From positions 62,001 to 126,000 of the forward strand of contig CAWBKF010000047.1 in the NCBI GenBank assembly GCA_963789275.1: a stretch of DNA of 64,000 bases. Direction: 5' to 3'. Shown piece after piece: positions 9,458-18,364 of this stretch; position 1 is the stretch's first letter, and every line of letters begins with the position of its first letter. The notes beneath the pieces are model-generated. The model saw nothing but the letters and a program-made list of their open reading frames with translations. It was not told where the DNA came from and made no database searches. The translations under genes and the position numbers were made by a program. The stretch comes from DAHUYF01 sp963789275 (GTDB lineage Bacteria > Pseudomonadota > Alphaproteobacteria > ATCC43930 > CGMCC-115725).

Positions 9458-9844
9458 GTGCCGAAACGCCGAAGCATCGACTTTCCCGGATTCCGCCATC
9501 AGAACCCGATCCCCAATGCCAGCCGCATCGGCAACATCATGATGTCGAGCGTGATCAACGGCATGGACCCGGGGACGCGGAACCTGCCGCCGGATCTCGG
9601 GCAGCAGCTCGCCAACATGTTCACGCATATCAGGAGCGCGGTGGAAGCCGCGGGCGGCACCGTCGACGACATCATCAAGATCAATGTCTGGATGAAGGAA
9701 CCGGTGACGCAGCGCGAGGCGCTCAATGTCGAATGGGTGAAGATGTTCCCGGACGAGAGGTCGCGGCCGGCACGTCACACCATGCCGCTGGGGCCCGACA
9801 GCAAGGCGCTGGTGTCTTGCGACTTCACCGCCGTCTTCGGCTGA
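9458..9844 (+). CDS. RidA (YjgF/YER057c/UK114) family protein
   Basis: A 128-aa RidA-fold protein, probably a trimer that hydrolyses imine/enamine intermediates or acts in a related deaminase step. Visible family features are PIPNASRIGNIMMSS, the central QQLANMFTHIRSAVEAAGG and VDDIIKINVWMK, and RPARHTMPL near the end. The usual Arg that binds substrate carboxylate appears in the RPARHT segment. The GTG start at 9458 is preferred; GAGGAG lies just upstream, overlapping the VOC stop region. It is likely co-transcribed with its neighbours. Confidence 0.9.
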   Translation: MPKRRSIDFPGFRHQNPIPNASRIGNIMMSSVINGMDPGTRNLPPDLGQQLANMFTHIRSAVEAAGGTVDDIIKINVWMKEPVTQREALNVEWVKMFPDERSRPARHTMPLGPDSKALVSCDFTAVFG

Positions 9845-9869
9845 GCATCGTCCGCAAGGGAGCGTTCCA

Positions 9870-10649
9870 ATGGATCTCGGCATCAAAGGCCGCAAGGCGA
9901 TCGTCTGCGCCTCGTCGAAAGGGCTCGGCAAGGCCTGCGCCGCGGCGCTGGCGCGCGAAGGCTGCGTGGTGTTCATCAACGCGCGCAACGAGCCCGGCCT
10001 CAAGGAAGCGGCGGCCGAGATCGAGCACGCGACCGGCGCGCGCGTCACACCGGTGGTGGCCGACATCAACACCGAGAGCGGCCGCGCGACGCTGATCGCC
10101 GCCTGTCCCGATGCCGACATCCTGGTCAACAACAACGCGGGACCGCCGCCGGGCAAGCTCGCCGACTGGGACCATGCGGCCTGGCTTGGCGCGCTCGAGG
10201 CGAACATGCTGGCGCCGGCGCTGCTCATCCGCGCCCTGGTGCCGGGCATGCAGGCGCGTAAATTCGGCCGCGTCGTCAACATCACCTCGGCGATGGTGAA
10301 GTCGCCCGGCCCCGAGATGGGTCTCTCGACCGCGGCGCGCACCGGGCTCACCGCGCTGGCGAAATCGGTGTCGCGCACCTGCGCCCCGGACAATGTCACG
10401 ATCAACAACCTGCTGCCCTACCGCATCGACACCGACCGGCAGCGCTTCTTCGCCCGGCGCATGATGCAGCAGAAGGGCATCACCATGGAGGAGGCGCGGG
10501 CCGAGATCGGCCGCGGCGTTGCCGCCGGGCGGATGGGCAGGCCCGAGGAATTCGCCGATGCCTGCGCCTTCCTGTGCAGCGCCCAGGCCGGCTTCATCTC
10601 GGGCCAGAACCTGCAGATCGACGGCGGCAGCTATGCGGGAGTGATCTGA
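9870..10649 (+). CDS. SDR-family oxidoreductase with altered active site
   Basis: A 259-aa short-chain dehydrogenase/reductase. The nucleotide-binding turn is CASSKGLGKA, and NNNAG stands for the usual NNAG. The catalytic Tyr-x-x-x-Lys position carries STAAR within GLSTAARTGL, so both Tyr and Lys are replaced. A divergent SDR subgroup is known to have this kind of change, and its chemistry is uncertain. The C-terminal QIDGGSYAGVI is typical. The SD region AAGGGAGCG precedes the ATG. It sits between ridA and the hydratase with one or two dozen bases on either side. Confidence 0.9.
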   Translation: MDLGIKGRKAIVCASSKGLGKACAAALAREGCVVFINARNEPGLKEAAAEIEHATGARVTPVVADINTESGRATLIAACPDADILVNNNAGPPPGKLADWDHAAWLGALEANMLAPALLIRALVPGMQARKFGRVVNITSAMVKSPGPEMGLSTAARTGLTALAKSVSRTCAPDNVTINNLLPYRIDTDRQRFFARRMMQQKGITMEEARAEIGRGVAAGRMGRPEEFADACAFLCSAQAGFISGQNLQIDGGSYAGVI

Positions 10650-10650
10650 G

Positions 10651-11454
10651 ATGGTAGACGACCGCACCATCGATGCGATCGCGCATGCCTACCATCAGGC
10701 GGAGAAGGAGCGCCGGCGCATTCGGCCGCCAAGCGCGCAATATCAGGGCTTCGCGATCGAGGATGCCTATGAGGTGCAGCGCCGCTGGGTGGCGCTCAAG
10801 CTCGCCGAGGGGCGCCGGATCCGCGGCCATAAGATCGGCCTCACCTCGCGGGCGATGCAGAGCATGTCGGGGATCACCGAGCCCGATTACGGCGCGCTGC
10901 TCGACGACATGTTCTTTGCCGATGGCGGCGAGCTGCCGATGAGCCGGTTCATCGAGCCCAGGCTCGAATGCGAGCTCGCCTTCATCATCGGCCGGCCTCT
11001 GGCCGGGCCCAACTGCACCATCTTCGACGTGCTGAGCGCCACCGACTACGTCGTGCCGGCGGTGGAGATCGTCGATCTGCGCACGCTCAATGTCGATCCC
11101 GAGACCAAGGCGTCGCGCAAGGTGCAGGACAATATCGCGGACAACGCCGCCAATGCGGCGCTGGTCCTGGGCGGCCGCCCGGTGAAGCCCAACGAGGTCG
11201 ATCTGCGCTGGGTCGCGGCGCTGTGTTATCGCAACGGGATCATCGAAGAATCCGGGGTGGCGGCGGCGGTGATGAACCATCCCGCGAATGGCGTCGCCTG
11301 GCTCGCCAACAAGCTGGCGCCGCATGGCGTGAAGCTGGAGCCCGGCCAGGTGGTGCTCGGCGGGTCTTTCACGCGCACGGTCCCGGCGCGGCTCGGCGAC
11401 ATGTTCCATATCGATTACGGACCGCTCGGCGCGATCACCTGCCGTTTCACGTGA
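10651..11454 (+). CDS. 2-oxo-hept-3-ene-1,7-dioate hydratase-type enzyme (FAH superfamily)
   Basis: A 267-aa member of the hydratase/decarboxylase branch of the fumarylacetoacetase superfamily. Visible landmarks are RGHKIGLTSRAMQ, the acidic metal site EPRLECELAF, and VVLGGSFT near the C-terminus. The length and motifs match HpaH/MhpD-type enzymes, which add water to the dienoate made after meta ring cleavage and hydrolysis or decarboxylation. It begins one base after the SDR stop, so it is part of the same operon. The substrate is inferred, not proven. Confidence 0.93.
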   Translation: MVDDRTIDAIAHAYHQAEKERRRIRPPSAQYQGFAIEDAYEVQRRWVALKLAEGRRIRGHKIGLTSRAMQSMSGITEPDYGALLDDMFFADGGELPMSRFIEPRLECELAFIIGRPLAGPNCTIFDVLSATDYVVPAVEIVDLRTLNVDPETKASRKVQDNIADNAANAALVLGGRPVKPNEVDLRWVAALCYRNGIIEESGVAAAVMNHPANGVAWLANKLAPHGVKLEPGQVVLGGSFTRTVPARLGDMFHIDYGPLGAITCRFT

Positions 11455-11463
11455 AATCGCCGC

Positions 11464-12628
11464 TCACGCGACCCGCGGCATCACCTCGGTCCAGAACCGC
11501 TCGATCGACTTCATCAGGATGGCGTGCGGCACGAGGCTGTTGTAGGTGTAGCAGAACAGCCAATCGACCGGCAGGCGCTTCTTGATGCGCTCGAGATTGC
11601 GCGCCACGGTGTCGACGGTGCCGACCAGCGCGTAGCCGCTCTCGACGGATTCCTCGGCGGTCGGCGCCGCGCCGGTCACGGGATCCATCACGCCCTTGCG
11701 GAAACCGAAGGGCTCGAACCAGGCGCGGCCGGAGAACACGCCGGAATCCTTCCACAAGGCGATCGCCTCGGCATCGGTATCGGCGATGATGACGTCGCGC
11801 AAGAGCCCCATGCCCTGGCCGCGCGGCCGGCCGGAAACCTCGGCATAGACGTTGAAGAGGTTGTCCTCGTAGGTCGCGTGCATCGGCGGCAGGATGGCGG
11901 TGACGCGCTCCTTGGCGCACCAGCGGATGCTGGTCTTCGGAGCTGGCGAAGGGCTGGAAGACCGGCGGGTGCGGCTTCTGCACCGGCTTCGGCACGACGC
12001 CGACCGATTTGAGGATGCCGTTCTCGATGCCGGCGCCCCAGTTTTGCGTCGCCTCCAGCGTCCAGGGCGTCTCGCCCGGCGGGATCTTCCAATACTTGCC
12101 CTGATAGGACAGCATCGGTTCCGTCCAGGCCTGCTTGATGATGCGGAAGCATTCCTCGAAGGCGGCGCGGTTGGCCGCGTCGATCGCGTCGTGCTGATGC
12201 GGCAAGGCGCCGTGGATGCCGTGCGTCTGCTGCGCCATGACATCGACCCAGCGGCGCTGATATCCCCGCGCGAAGCCGGCGCAGGCGCGGCCGCCGGTCA
12301 TCTGGTCGAGCATCGCGATATCCTCGGCGACGCGGATCGGGTTCGAGGCCGGCAGCACGATGCCGAGCTGGCCGACGCGGATGCGCTTGGTCTGCAGCCC
12401 GAAATAGAGATCGAGCAGGACCGGATTGTTGGAGAGCTCGAAGCCCTCGATATGGAAATGATGCTCGGTGAAGCTGACGGAATCATAGCCGAGCTCGTCG
12501 GCGAGCCGCACCTGCTCCAGCACTTCGCGCAGCATCTGCTGATAGAGATCGCCGCGCAGCCCGGCCATTCCCGCCTCGATCTCGCGGCGGTTGCCGACGG
12601 TCGGCAAGTAGAACAAGGAAGCCTTCAC
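11464..12628 (-). pseudogene. LLM-class flavin-dependent monooxygenase, frameshifted
   Basis: A luciferase-like (bacterial luciferase alpha) oxidoreductase of about 388 aa, convergent with the hydratase. The N-terminal part is in one frame from ATG at 12628 (MKASLFYLPTVGNRREIE, FTEHHFHIEGF) to QPFASSED. It continues in another frame with SIRWCAKERVTAILPP and ends FWTEVMPRVA at 11464. Deleting one base near 11932-11933 (the GG pair on the plus strand) restores one continuous family-length protein. Either the gene is a recent pseudogene or the base is a sequence error. If intact it would use FMNH2 from a partner reductase. Confidence 0.85.
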
Positions 12629-12709
12629 AGCCGCTCCTCCCCGATCTTTTATCGTGTTGCCAGCATGATGGCAAAGATCAGGAAGGCTGTATACCTGGGA
12701 GCTTGTCTC

Positions 12710-13240
12710 CTAGGGATCGAGCGGCACGATTTCGACGCGGTCGCCGCCATCGCCGGCCTCGCCATTGCCGAGCGCACGCACGATGACCCGGGTTTCGGCG
12801 ACGCCGCGCGCCTCGAGATAGGCGCGCACGGCGATGGCGCGGTCGAGGGAGAGGCGCCGCGCCCGGCTGTTCTGGTTGCTGCCGCTGGCATAGGCCAGCA
12901 ACTCGATGCGGGACTTGCCGTCGCTATCGAGCCGCGAGGCGAGCCGGTCGAGCACCGGCCGGGCGGCGGCGGGAAGCTCGCTGCCCCCCGGCGCGAAAGG
13001 CACCGATCCCAGCACCTGCTCGCTCTCCAGCGCCGCGAAATCAATGCCGGGTCCCGGCGCCGCCGCATGCCGGCATCGCCCCGGAGACGAGCTGAAAGGC
13101 GACTGCCGCAACAAAGAAGGCGCGATCGGCTGGTGACAGCGACAGGCGCGCGTCGCCAAGGCAAGGGGATCGGGAGGGAGCGCCGGGACATGTTCATGGT
13201 ACGTCTCAGACGCGGCAACCCTCCCCGCACATCGCGGCAT
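12710..13240 (-). CDS. OmpA-like C-terminal domain protein, start uncertain
   Basis: The last 115 residues are a clear OmpA/MotB peptidoglycan-binding domain: SVPFAPGGSELPAAARPVLD, IELLAYASGSNQNS, RRLSLDRAIAVRAYLEARG and a closing VEIVPLDP. This domain clamps outer-membrane proteins to diaminopimelate. The in-frame N-terminus is Cys/Arg-rich and not signal-like. A good hydrophobic stretch (RAFFVAAVAFQLVSGAMP) is present in another frame at about 13065-13135, so a frame break may hide the true signal peptide. The annotated start at 13240 is only the first ATG. Confidence 0.6.
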   Translation of the reverse strand: MPRCAGRVAASETYHEHVPALPPDPLALATRACRCHQPIAPSLLRQSPFSSSPGRCRHAAAPGPGIDFAALESEQVLGSVPFAPGGSELPAAARPVLDRLASRLDSDGKSRIELLAYASGSNQNSRARRLSLDRAIAVRAYLEARGVAETRVIVRALGNGEAGDGGDRVEIVPLDP

Positions 13241-13386
13241 TTTCTAGGCAATGGCGCGGTTGCCCGTCGCGGCGCAGAGCAAGGTTGCGGGCTGCACCGA
13301 ATAACGCGAGGATAGGGCAGCAGCACCGGGCGGCGAACGACCCGGGCGGCCTGCACTGCGCAAGGGCGCAGACCGGGAGGGCAGGG

Positions 13387-13803
13387 ATGGCGGAAGACAA
13401 GACGGGCAGCACGCTCGCCGCGGATCTCGCCGCGCGCGTCGAGGGCCTGCCCGGCCTAGTGAATGGCGATTCCTGGCTGGTCCATCGCGGGCGCTTCCTG
13501 AGCGTCGAGCTGCTGCTCGAGGTGGGGCGCGCGCCCTATCATGTGGTCATCGAGCATGGCCGCATCGCCGCGCTCGAGCGCGGTCCGCATCTGCTGCGGC
13601 CCTGGCGTTTTGCGGTTCGCGCCGGGGAGGACGCCTGGCGGCGCTTCTGGCAAACGGTGCCGGCGCCGCACGACCACGATGTCTTCGCTCTCGCCAAGCG
13701 CGGCGAGCTCGTCCTCGAAGGCGATCTGCTGCCCTTCATGGCAAATCTCTTCTACTTCAAGGATGTGCTCGCGGCGCCACGGCGCGACCACGGCGAGGGT
13801 TGA
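13387..13803 (+). CDS. SCP2-like small protein of the catabolic cluster
   Basis: A 138-aa soluble protein with no signal peptide. Segments SVELLLEVGRAPYHVVIEHG and GELVLEGDLLPFMANLFYFK resemble the beta-rich SCP2/sterol-carrier-like fold, which suggests binding of a hydrophobic ligand; this is a weak family call. The ATG at 13387 follows GGGAGGGCAGGG. The stop lies two bases before the start of the alpha/beta hydrolase, so the pair is probably one functional unit. Confidence 0.65.
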   Translation: MAEDKTGSTLAADLAARVEGLPGLVNGDSWLVHRGRFLSVELLLEVGRAPYHVVIEHGRIAALERGPHLLRPWRFAVRAGEDAWRRFWQTVPAPHDHDVFALAKRGELVLEGDLLPFMANLFYFKDVLAAPRRDHGEG

Positions 13804-13805
13804 GC

Positions 13806-14658
13806 ATGGCGGCGCGGCTCGATCCCATCCTCGGGCGCTACCTGCATGTGACGCTCGAGCGGCCGGCGGCATCGGCTCTATTTCGAGGAGGCGGGGCAGG
13901 GCATTCCGCTGGTCTGCCTGCACACTGCCGGCGCCGACGGCCGGCAGTTCCGCCATCTCATGACCGACACGGCCATCACCGACCATTTCCGCGTGCTCGC
14001 CTTCGATCTTCCCTGGCACGGCAAATCGGCGCCGCCCGAGGGCTGGGAGCGCGAGGAATACCGGCTCACCACGCGCGCCTATACCGAAGCCATCCGCGTC
14101 TTCTGCGCCGCGCTCGATCTGGTGCGGCCGGTGGTGCTCGGCTGCTCGATCGGCGGCCGCATCGTGCTCAACCTCGCCATCGAGCATGCCGCAGAGTTTC
14201 GCGCGCTGATCGGGCTCGAGGCCGCGGACTTCCAGTTGCCCTGGTACGACACGAGCTGGCTGCACCGGCCGGATGTGCATGGCGGCGAGGTCTGCGCCGC
14301 GCTGGTCTCCGGGCTGATGGCGCCGCAAAGTCCGGAAGCATCGCGCTGGGAAACGCTGTGGCACTACATGCAAAGCGGGCCCGGCGTGTTCAAGGGCGAT
14401 CTCTATTTCTATCGCGTCGACGGCGATCTGCGCGACCGGGTGGGCGGCATCGATACCGCGGCCTGCCCGCTCTATCTGCTGACCGGCGCCTATGATTTCT
14501 CGTGCACGCCGGAGGACACGCTGCGCACGGCGCGGCAGATCGCCGGCGCCGAGGTCACCATCATGGAGCAGCTCGGCCATTTTCCCATGAGCGAGAACCC
14601 CGAGCAGTTCCGGCGCTATATCCTGCCGGTGCTGCAGCGCATCCGCGAGCGGGGCTGA
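13806..14658 (+). pseudogene. Alpha/beta hydrolase, one-base frameshift near the start
   Basis: An alpha/beta-fold hydrolase of about 283 aa. It begins MAARLDPILGRYLHVTLE, then the frame must change at about 13860 (one extra C) to give GRRHRLYFEEAGQG, the oxyanion strand LVCLHTAGADG, the nucleophile elbow GCSIGG, the acid in TGAYDFSC and the catalytic His in LGHFPMSENPE. The total length is one base over a multiple of three, as expected for a single insertion. The hydrolase may act on a ring-cleavage product. Pseudogene or sequence error cannot be decided here. Confidence 0.87.
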
Positions 14659-14707
14659 GAACGAGAACGACGCCGAAAAATGACAAACGGAACAGGGGAG
14701 GCAGGCC

Positions 14708-15910
14708 ATGCAACCGGGATTTTGCCTGATCATGTCGGCGATGCTGACGCTCGCCGCCGGCGCGGCGAGCGCCGAGACCATCAAGATCGGTGTGCTCACC
14801 GACATGAACGGTCCCTATGCCGATGTCGTCGGCGAAGGCTCCGTGGTCGGAACCAGGCTCGCGGTGGAGGATGTCGGCGGCACGGTGCTGGGCATGCCGG
14901 TCGAGGTGATCAGCGCCAACACGCAGAACAAGCCTGATATCGCCTCGGCTATCGCGCGGCAATGGCTCGACGACGAGAAGGTCGATGTTATCATCGGCGG
15001 CAGCTCGTCCGCGGCGGGCCTTGCCATCCAGGAGGTGGCGCGCGAAAAGCGGCATCTCTTCCTGATCACCGACAGCGCGTCCTCCGACTTCACCGGCAAG
15101 GCCTGCTCGCCCTTCGGCATCCAATTCACCTATGACACCTATGCGCTCGCCAACGGCACCGCGCGGGCGATGGTGAAGCGCGGCGGCGATACCTGGTTCT
15201 TCCTCACGGTCGATTACGCCTTCGGCTATGCGCTCGAGCGCGATACCTCGAAATTCGTGCTCGATGCCGGCGGCAAGGTGCTGGGCGAGGTGCGCCATCC
15301 GCTCAACAACAGCGATTTCAGCTCCTACCTGCTGCAGGCGCAGGCGTCCAAGGCGAAGGTGATCGGCCTCGCCAATGCCAGCACCGACGCGGTGAACGCG
15401 ATCAAGCAAGGGACGGAATTCGGCATCGTCGAAGGCGGCCAGCGGATGGCGGCGCTGCTAATGTTCATCGCCGATGTGGAAGCGCTCGGATTGAAATCGG
15501 CACAGGGGCTGGTGCTGACGGAATCCTTCTATTGGGACCTCAACGACAAGACCCGCGCCTGGACCAAGCGATTCATGGCGGAGATGAACGGCAAGGTGCC
15601 GACCATGGGGCATGCCGGCGCCTATGCCGCGGCGCTGCACTATCTGAAGGCGGTGAAGGAAGCCGGCACCAAGGACGCGAAGACCGTCGCCGCCAAGATG
15701 CGCGAGATGCCGGTCAACGACATGTACAACGACAATGTCCGCATCCGCCCCGATGGCCGCGTGCTGCACAAGATGTACCTGATGCAGGTGAAGGCGCCGG
15801 CGGAATCGAAATACCCGCATGACGACTATCAGATCCTGGCGGAAACGCCGGGAGAGCAGGCGTTCCGGCCGATGGATCAGGGCGGCTGCCCGCTGGTCGC
15901 GAAGCCGTAG
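14708..15910 (+). CDS. ABC transporter periplasmic substrate-binding protein (LivK type)
   Basis: A 400-aa branched-chain-amino-acid-type binding protein. The signal peptide is residues 1-22 (MLTLAAGAASA then ETIKIGVLTDMNGPYAD). Typical family segments are IGGSSSAAGLAIQEVAREK, the hinge-side VDYAFGYALERD and AYAAALHYLKAVKEAG. In related clusters such proteins bind aromatic or other organic acids rather than amino acids, which fits the catabolic genes upstream. No permease or ATPase genes follow; the phage-like element begins instead, so the transporter operon may have been split or moved. Confidence 0.92.
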   Translation: MQPGFCLIMSAMLTLAAGAASAETIKIGVLTDMNGPYADVVGEGSVVGTRLAVEDVGGTVLGMPVEVISANTQNKPDIASAIARQWLDDEKVDVIIGGSSSAAGLAIQEVAREKRHLFLITDSASSDFTGKACSPFGIQFTYDTYALANGTARAMVKRGGDTWFFLTVDYAFGYALERDTSKFVLDAGGKVLGEVRHPLNNSDFSSYLLQAQASKAKVIGLANASTDAVNAIKQGTEFGIVEGGQRMAALLMFIADVEALGLKSAQGLVLTESFYWDLNDKTRAWTKRFMAEMNGKVPTMGHAGAYAAALHYLKAVKEAGTKDAKTVAAKMREMPVNDMYNDNVRIRPDGRVLHKMYLMQVKAPAESKYPHDDYQILAETPGEQAFRPMDQGGCPLVAKP

Positions 15911-15943
15911 CGGTTGACGGGGACGGGGCGATGCGGCGGGAGG

Positions 15944-16252
15944 TCATCGCTGGCGATCGGCGGTTGCGGCGCGCAGGGCGCGCGCCTGGCGATGCCAGCG
16001 CCGCCAGGCGAAGCGGTAGCATCGGAGGTCGTCCATCAGCGCGATGTAGAAGCTTCCGTCGGCGCGCCGGCGGCGAATGATGTCGAGCTGGCGCAGCACC
16101 ATGGTCTTGAAAAAGGCCTCTTCACCGGCGGCGAACAGCAGTTCGGCGGCCTCTGCCGAGCCCAGATGCGCCGCTAACCGCAGGCCTTCGGGGACGGGCC
16201 CGTCATAGCGCCGCTCGAGTTCAGCGAGGCGCGCGAGGAGATCGTGAGGCAT
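15944..16252 (-). CDS. Hypothetical protein at the left edge of the element
   Basis: A 102-aa basic protein starting MPHDLLARLAELERRYDGPVPEG and ending in an Arg/Trp-rich tail (RFAWRRWHRQARALR). A central helix LRQLDIIRRRRADGSFY suggests nucleic-acid or protein contact. No signal peptide or membrane span. No family is recognised. It lies between the ABC gene and the repressor on the repressor strand and may be the last element gene or a host gene. An ATG further upstream (16327) is possible but adds a low-complexity stretch. Confidence 0.5.
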   Translation of the reverse strand: MPHDLLARLAELERRYDGPVPEGLRLAAHLGSAEAAELLFAAGEEAFFKTMVLRQLDIIRRRRADGSFYIALMDDLRCYRFAWRRWHRQARALRAATADRQR

Positions 16253-16386
16253 GGATCGGCGCCCCTTCGGCAAGCGCGCCGCGGCGGGCGATTCGTATCC
16301 CGGCCCGACGGCGCAGATTCTAATCATATCGCATAGAATCTACGCGACGATTGCAATTCAATTCGAATAGTCAGGCGGACACTTAG

Positions 16387-16992
16387 CTAGGGCTTCCGCG
16401 TCCATTCCACCGGCGAGGCCCATTCGACGCGCTCGTCGAGCAAGGGAGGAGCATTGAAAGAGATCAGGGTGAAGTGGCCGCGCTTCGAGCCCTGCGTCAG
16501 CGTCTTCAGCAAGCGACGCCCATCCTCAGTGCGGAGAACGCACTCCCGGTTCAAATACTCGTGCGGCGGTCCGCCATCTTTCTTAACAAAGATGATCTCG
16601 TTGTCCCGATAAGCCGGGTAATTGGAATCGCCGCGCACCTTGAAGGCCGCGTAATCGCCGTACACGCCGGGAGGGAGGTCGACCTCCTCGATGCCCCCGG
16701 GACCGGAGCTCTCATCCACCGGAAAGATCATGGCGCCCGCGCCTACATACCCCGATACGGGGATTTTCACAGTTGAAGCCGGAGACCCCTCGCCGGTCAA
16801 GAGCCATGATGCATTTACTTTGAAGGCGGCGGCATAAACTTGCGCGCGCTCGACGCCGAAGCCGCGCGAGCCGTTTTCGTGCGCCAAATAGGTCGGGATC
16901 GTCCAGCCGAAGCGCCGCGCCGCCGCGGTCGCATCCCCGTAGCCAGCCCGAGCCCTGGCCAGTTTCAGGCGTTGCGCCTGCTCCCCATCCAT
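16387..16992 (-). CDS. CI-like phage repressor, XRE HTH plus S24 peptidase domain
   Basis: A 201-aa repressor. Residues 1-65 form a Cro/CI-type helix-turn-helix (ARAGYGDATAAARRFGWTIP then THxAHENG-like TYLAHENGSRG). The C-terminal half is a LexA/CI S24 domain with KVRGDSNYPAYRDNEIIF, where the Ser of GDS is the likely nucleophile, and LLKTL supplying the Lys. Self-cleavage on RecA activation is expected if the cleavage site in the linker is intact. It is divergent from the 17064 gene across a cluster of TATGCATA boxes. The ATG at 16992 has no Shine-Dalgarno and may begin a leaderless mRNA; an in-frame ATG at 17022 overlaps a box. Confidence 0.9.
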   Translation of the reverse strand: MDGEQAQRLKLARARAGYGDATAAARRFGWTIPTYLAHENGSRGFGVERAQVYAAAFKVNASWLLTGEGSPASTVKIPVSGYVGAGAMIFPVDESSGPGGIEEVDLPPGVYGDYAAFKVRGDSNYPAYRDNEIIFVKKDGGPPHEYLNRECVLRTEDGRRLLKTLTQGSKRGHFTLISFNAPPLLDERVEWASPVEWTRKP

Positions 16993-17000
16993 GAATGCAG

Positions 17001-17054
17001 TATGCATAAAATTGCTATGCATTTGGCATTGTATTTTGCTATGCGTTATGCATA
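17001..17054. promoter_or_regulatory. Divergent promoter/operator with repeated TATGCATA boxes
   Basis: Self-complementary TATGCATA occurs at 17001-17008 and 17047-17054. Close variants lie at 17016-17023 (TATGCATT) and 17040-17047 (TATGCGTT). They fill the gap between the repressor and the rightward winged-helix gene, as CI/Cro operators do. A rightward -35-like TTGGCA at 17023-17028 and the last box as -10 region would put a promoter under direct repression. Leftward, CATACT (minus strand, 17004-16999) could be the -10 for a leaderless repressor transcript. Binding is inferred. Confidence 0.7.
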
Positions 17055-17063
17055 ATTCGAGTC

Positions 17064-17660
17064 ATGCAGTCGCGCCGACCCGTCCTCGATCGTCCCAGTC
17101 ACAGCCCGGCTGTCGCGGGTGCGCCTGTCCGGGAGAGAGAAGGCGGGGCGACGCGATTCAGTCCCGATCTGCTCGATGCGGTCGCGGCGGCGCTGCCCGC
17201 GGCGGACGGCGTGGCGATCGCGGCGCGCGAGGTGCATGAGCGCGTCCGCGCCTGGAATCGCACGACCGTGCGGCACGCGCTACGCGCGCTGGTCCGGAGC
17301 GGGCGCGCCAGCTTCATCGGCGGGGACCGTCATCGGAAATACCGTCTCCCCGGCGGCGCCGAGCCGAATGGCGCGGAGACCCCAACAGCGGTGGCGGGAC
17401 GCCCCACGCGGCGAGCTCCGGGAAGGCAGGACTCCTGGCGCGACTACGCGCTGCGCGGCGACGGCAGCGTCCAACTCCCCGACGCGCAGACGGTGGCGGC
17501 GGCGATGGAGAAGCACGGGCAGCGCTATGACGACGTCGACGCAGCGGCACTGCAGCGCGAGGAACGGCTTGCCGGTTGGTCCTGGCGCCGGCCGACAAAC
17601 GCGGCGCTGACGCGCGCGGTCTTCGGCGATCCGCCGCCGGGCCGCCGCCGGCCGCCCTGA
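17064..17660 (+). CDS. Winged-helix DNA-binding protein, first rightward gene
   Basis: A 198-aa protein starting 10 bases after the last operator box. Residues about 30-95 form a winged helix: AREVHERVRAWNRTTVRHAL is the helix-turn-helix and RKYRLP the wing. The second half holds DSWRDYALRGDGSVQLPDAQ, a short motif with no family known to me, and a Pro/Arg tail. Its position opposite the repressor suggests a Cro-like or early/late regulator role. No catalytic signature is seen. Confidence 0.65.
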   Translation: MQSRRPVLDRPSHSPAVAGAPVREREGGATRFSPDLLDAVAAALPAADGVAIAAREVHERVRAWNRTTVRHALRALVRSGRASFIGGDRHRKYRLPGGAEPNGAETPTAVAGRPTRRAPGRQDSWRDYALRGDGSVQLPDAQTVAAAMEKHGQRYDDVDAAALQREERLAGWSWRRPTNAALTRAVFGDPPPGRRRPP

Positions 17661-17689
17661 CCGCGATGGCAAAATCAGAGGAGAAAGCC

Positions 17690-18364
17690 ATGAGCCGGCC
17701 CAACCCGCGCGATGTCCGCGCCGCCCTGGCCCTGACGGAGCAGCACCGGCGCGACCGGCTGCGCGTCGCCGAGCAGGATCACTTCGAGCGGACAAGGCAT
17801 AGCCTGATCTTCGACGGGCACCAACTCGGCCATGTCAAGCCGACGGCCGAGACGCAGGCGAAGCTTCGCGCCGATCCGATCGTGCGCCTGGTCGCCAACG
17901 AGACGCTGACCCGCGAGCAAGGCCGAGCCGCCGTCGAGATCCGCGGCATCTATGAGCGGGTCGCGGCGGGGCTGCTGGCGCGCACCAGCGATCCTGCGAC
18001 ACGCAGCGCCGGCACGATGCCGCAGATGCCGGAGCGGACGGCACTGTTGCACGCACAACGATATTTGCCTTGGGCGCGCTATCTCGCGGGCAGCGCGCGG
18101 CCGGAGCGGCCGGGGAGCGGCGGGCGCTGCGCCGCCGCGCTCGAGGTGGCGGTGGATGTGATCATCGAGGGTCGCTCGCTGGGGCAGAGCGACGCAGCGC
18201 GGCACTGGCGCAACGGCACCGCCGGGAAGCTGCTCGCCTATGCGCTCGCGGTCTATACCGACATGGCGGGCTGGGAGCGCAATCGCGACGAGATCGCCGC
18301 CTTCGAGGCGTGGTGGGGAAAGCGGCGGTTGACCAATCGACGTCATCCCCAACATGAGCCTTGA
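17690..18364 (+). CDS. Phage hypothetical protein before TerS
   Basis: A 224-aa soluble protein starting MSRPNPRDVRAALALTEQHR after a strong GAGGAGAAAGCC ribosome site; an in-frame ATG at 17666 is an alternative. The C-terminal half (LEVAVDVIIEGRSLGQSDAA, RNGTAGKLLAYALAVYTDMAGW) is helical and may be a helix-turn-helix bundle. Family not recognised. It is 29 bases after the winged-helix gene and directly precedes the first copy of the late-promoter-like motif. Confidence 0.6.
   Translation: MSRPNPRDVRAALALTEQHRRDRLRVAEQDHFERTRHSLIFDGHQLGHVKPTAETQAKLRADPIVRLVANETLTREQGRAAVEIRGIYERVAAGLLARTSDPATRSAGTMPQMPERTALLHAQRYLPWARYLAGSARPERPGSGGRCAAALEVAVDVIIEGRSLGQSDAARHWRNGTAGKLLAYALAVYTDMAGWERNRDEIAAFEAWWGKRRLTNRRHPQHEP

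Noticed and set aside
11894..13315. Plus-strand frame of 473 codons across the LLM gene
   Set aside because: Antisense to the LLM and OmpA-like genes; no recognisable domain.
13960..14658. Alpha/beta hydrolase starting at ATG 13960
   Set aside because: This start would remove the oxyanion strand HTAGADG and the beta start; upstream family sequence is present with a one-base frame change.
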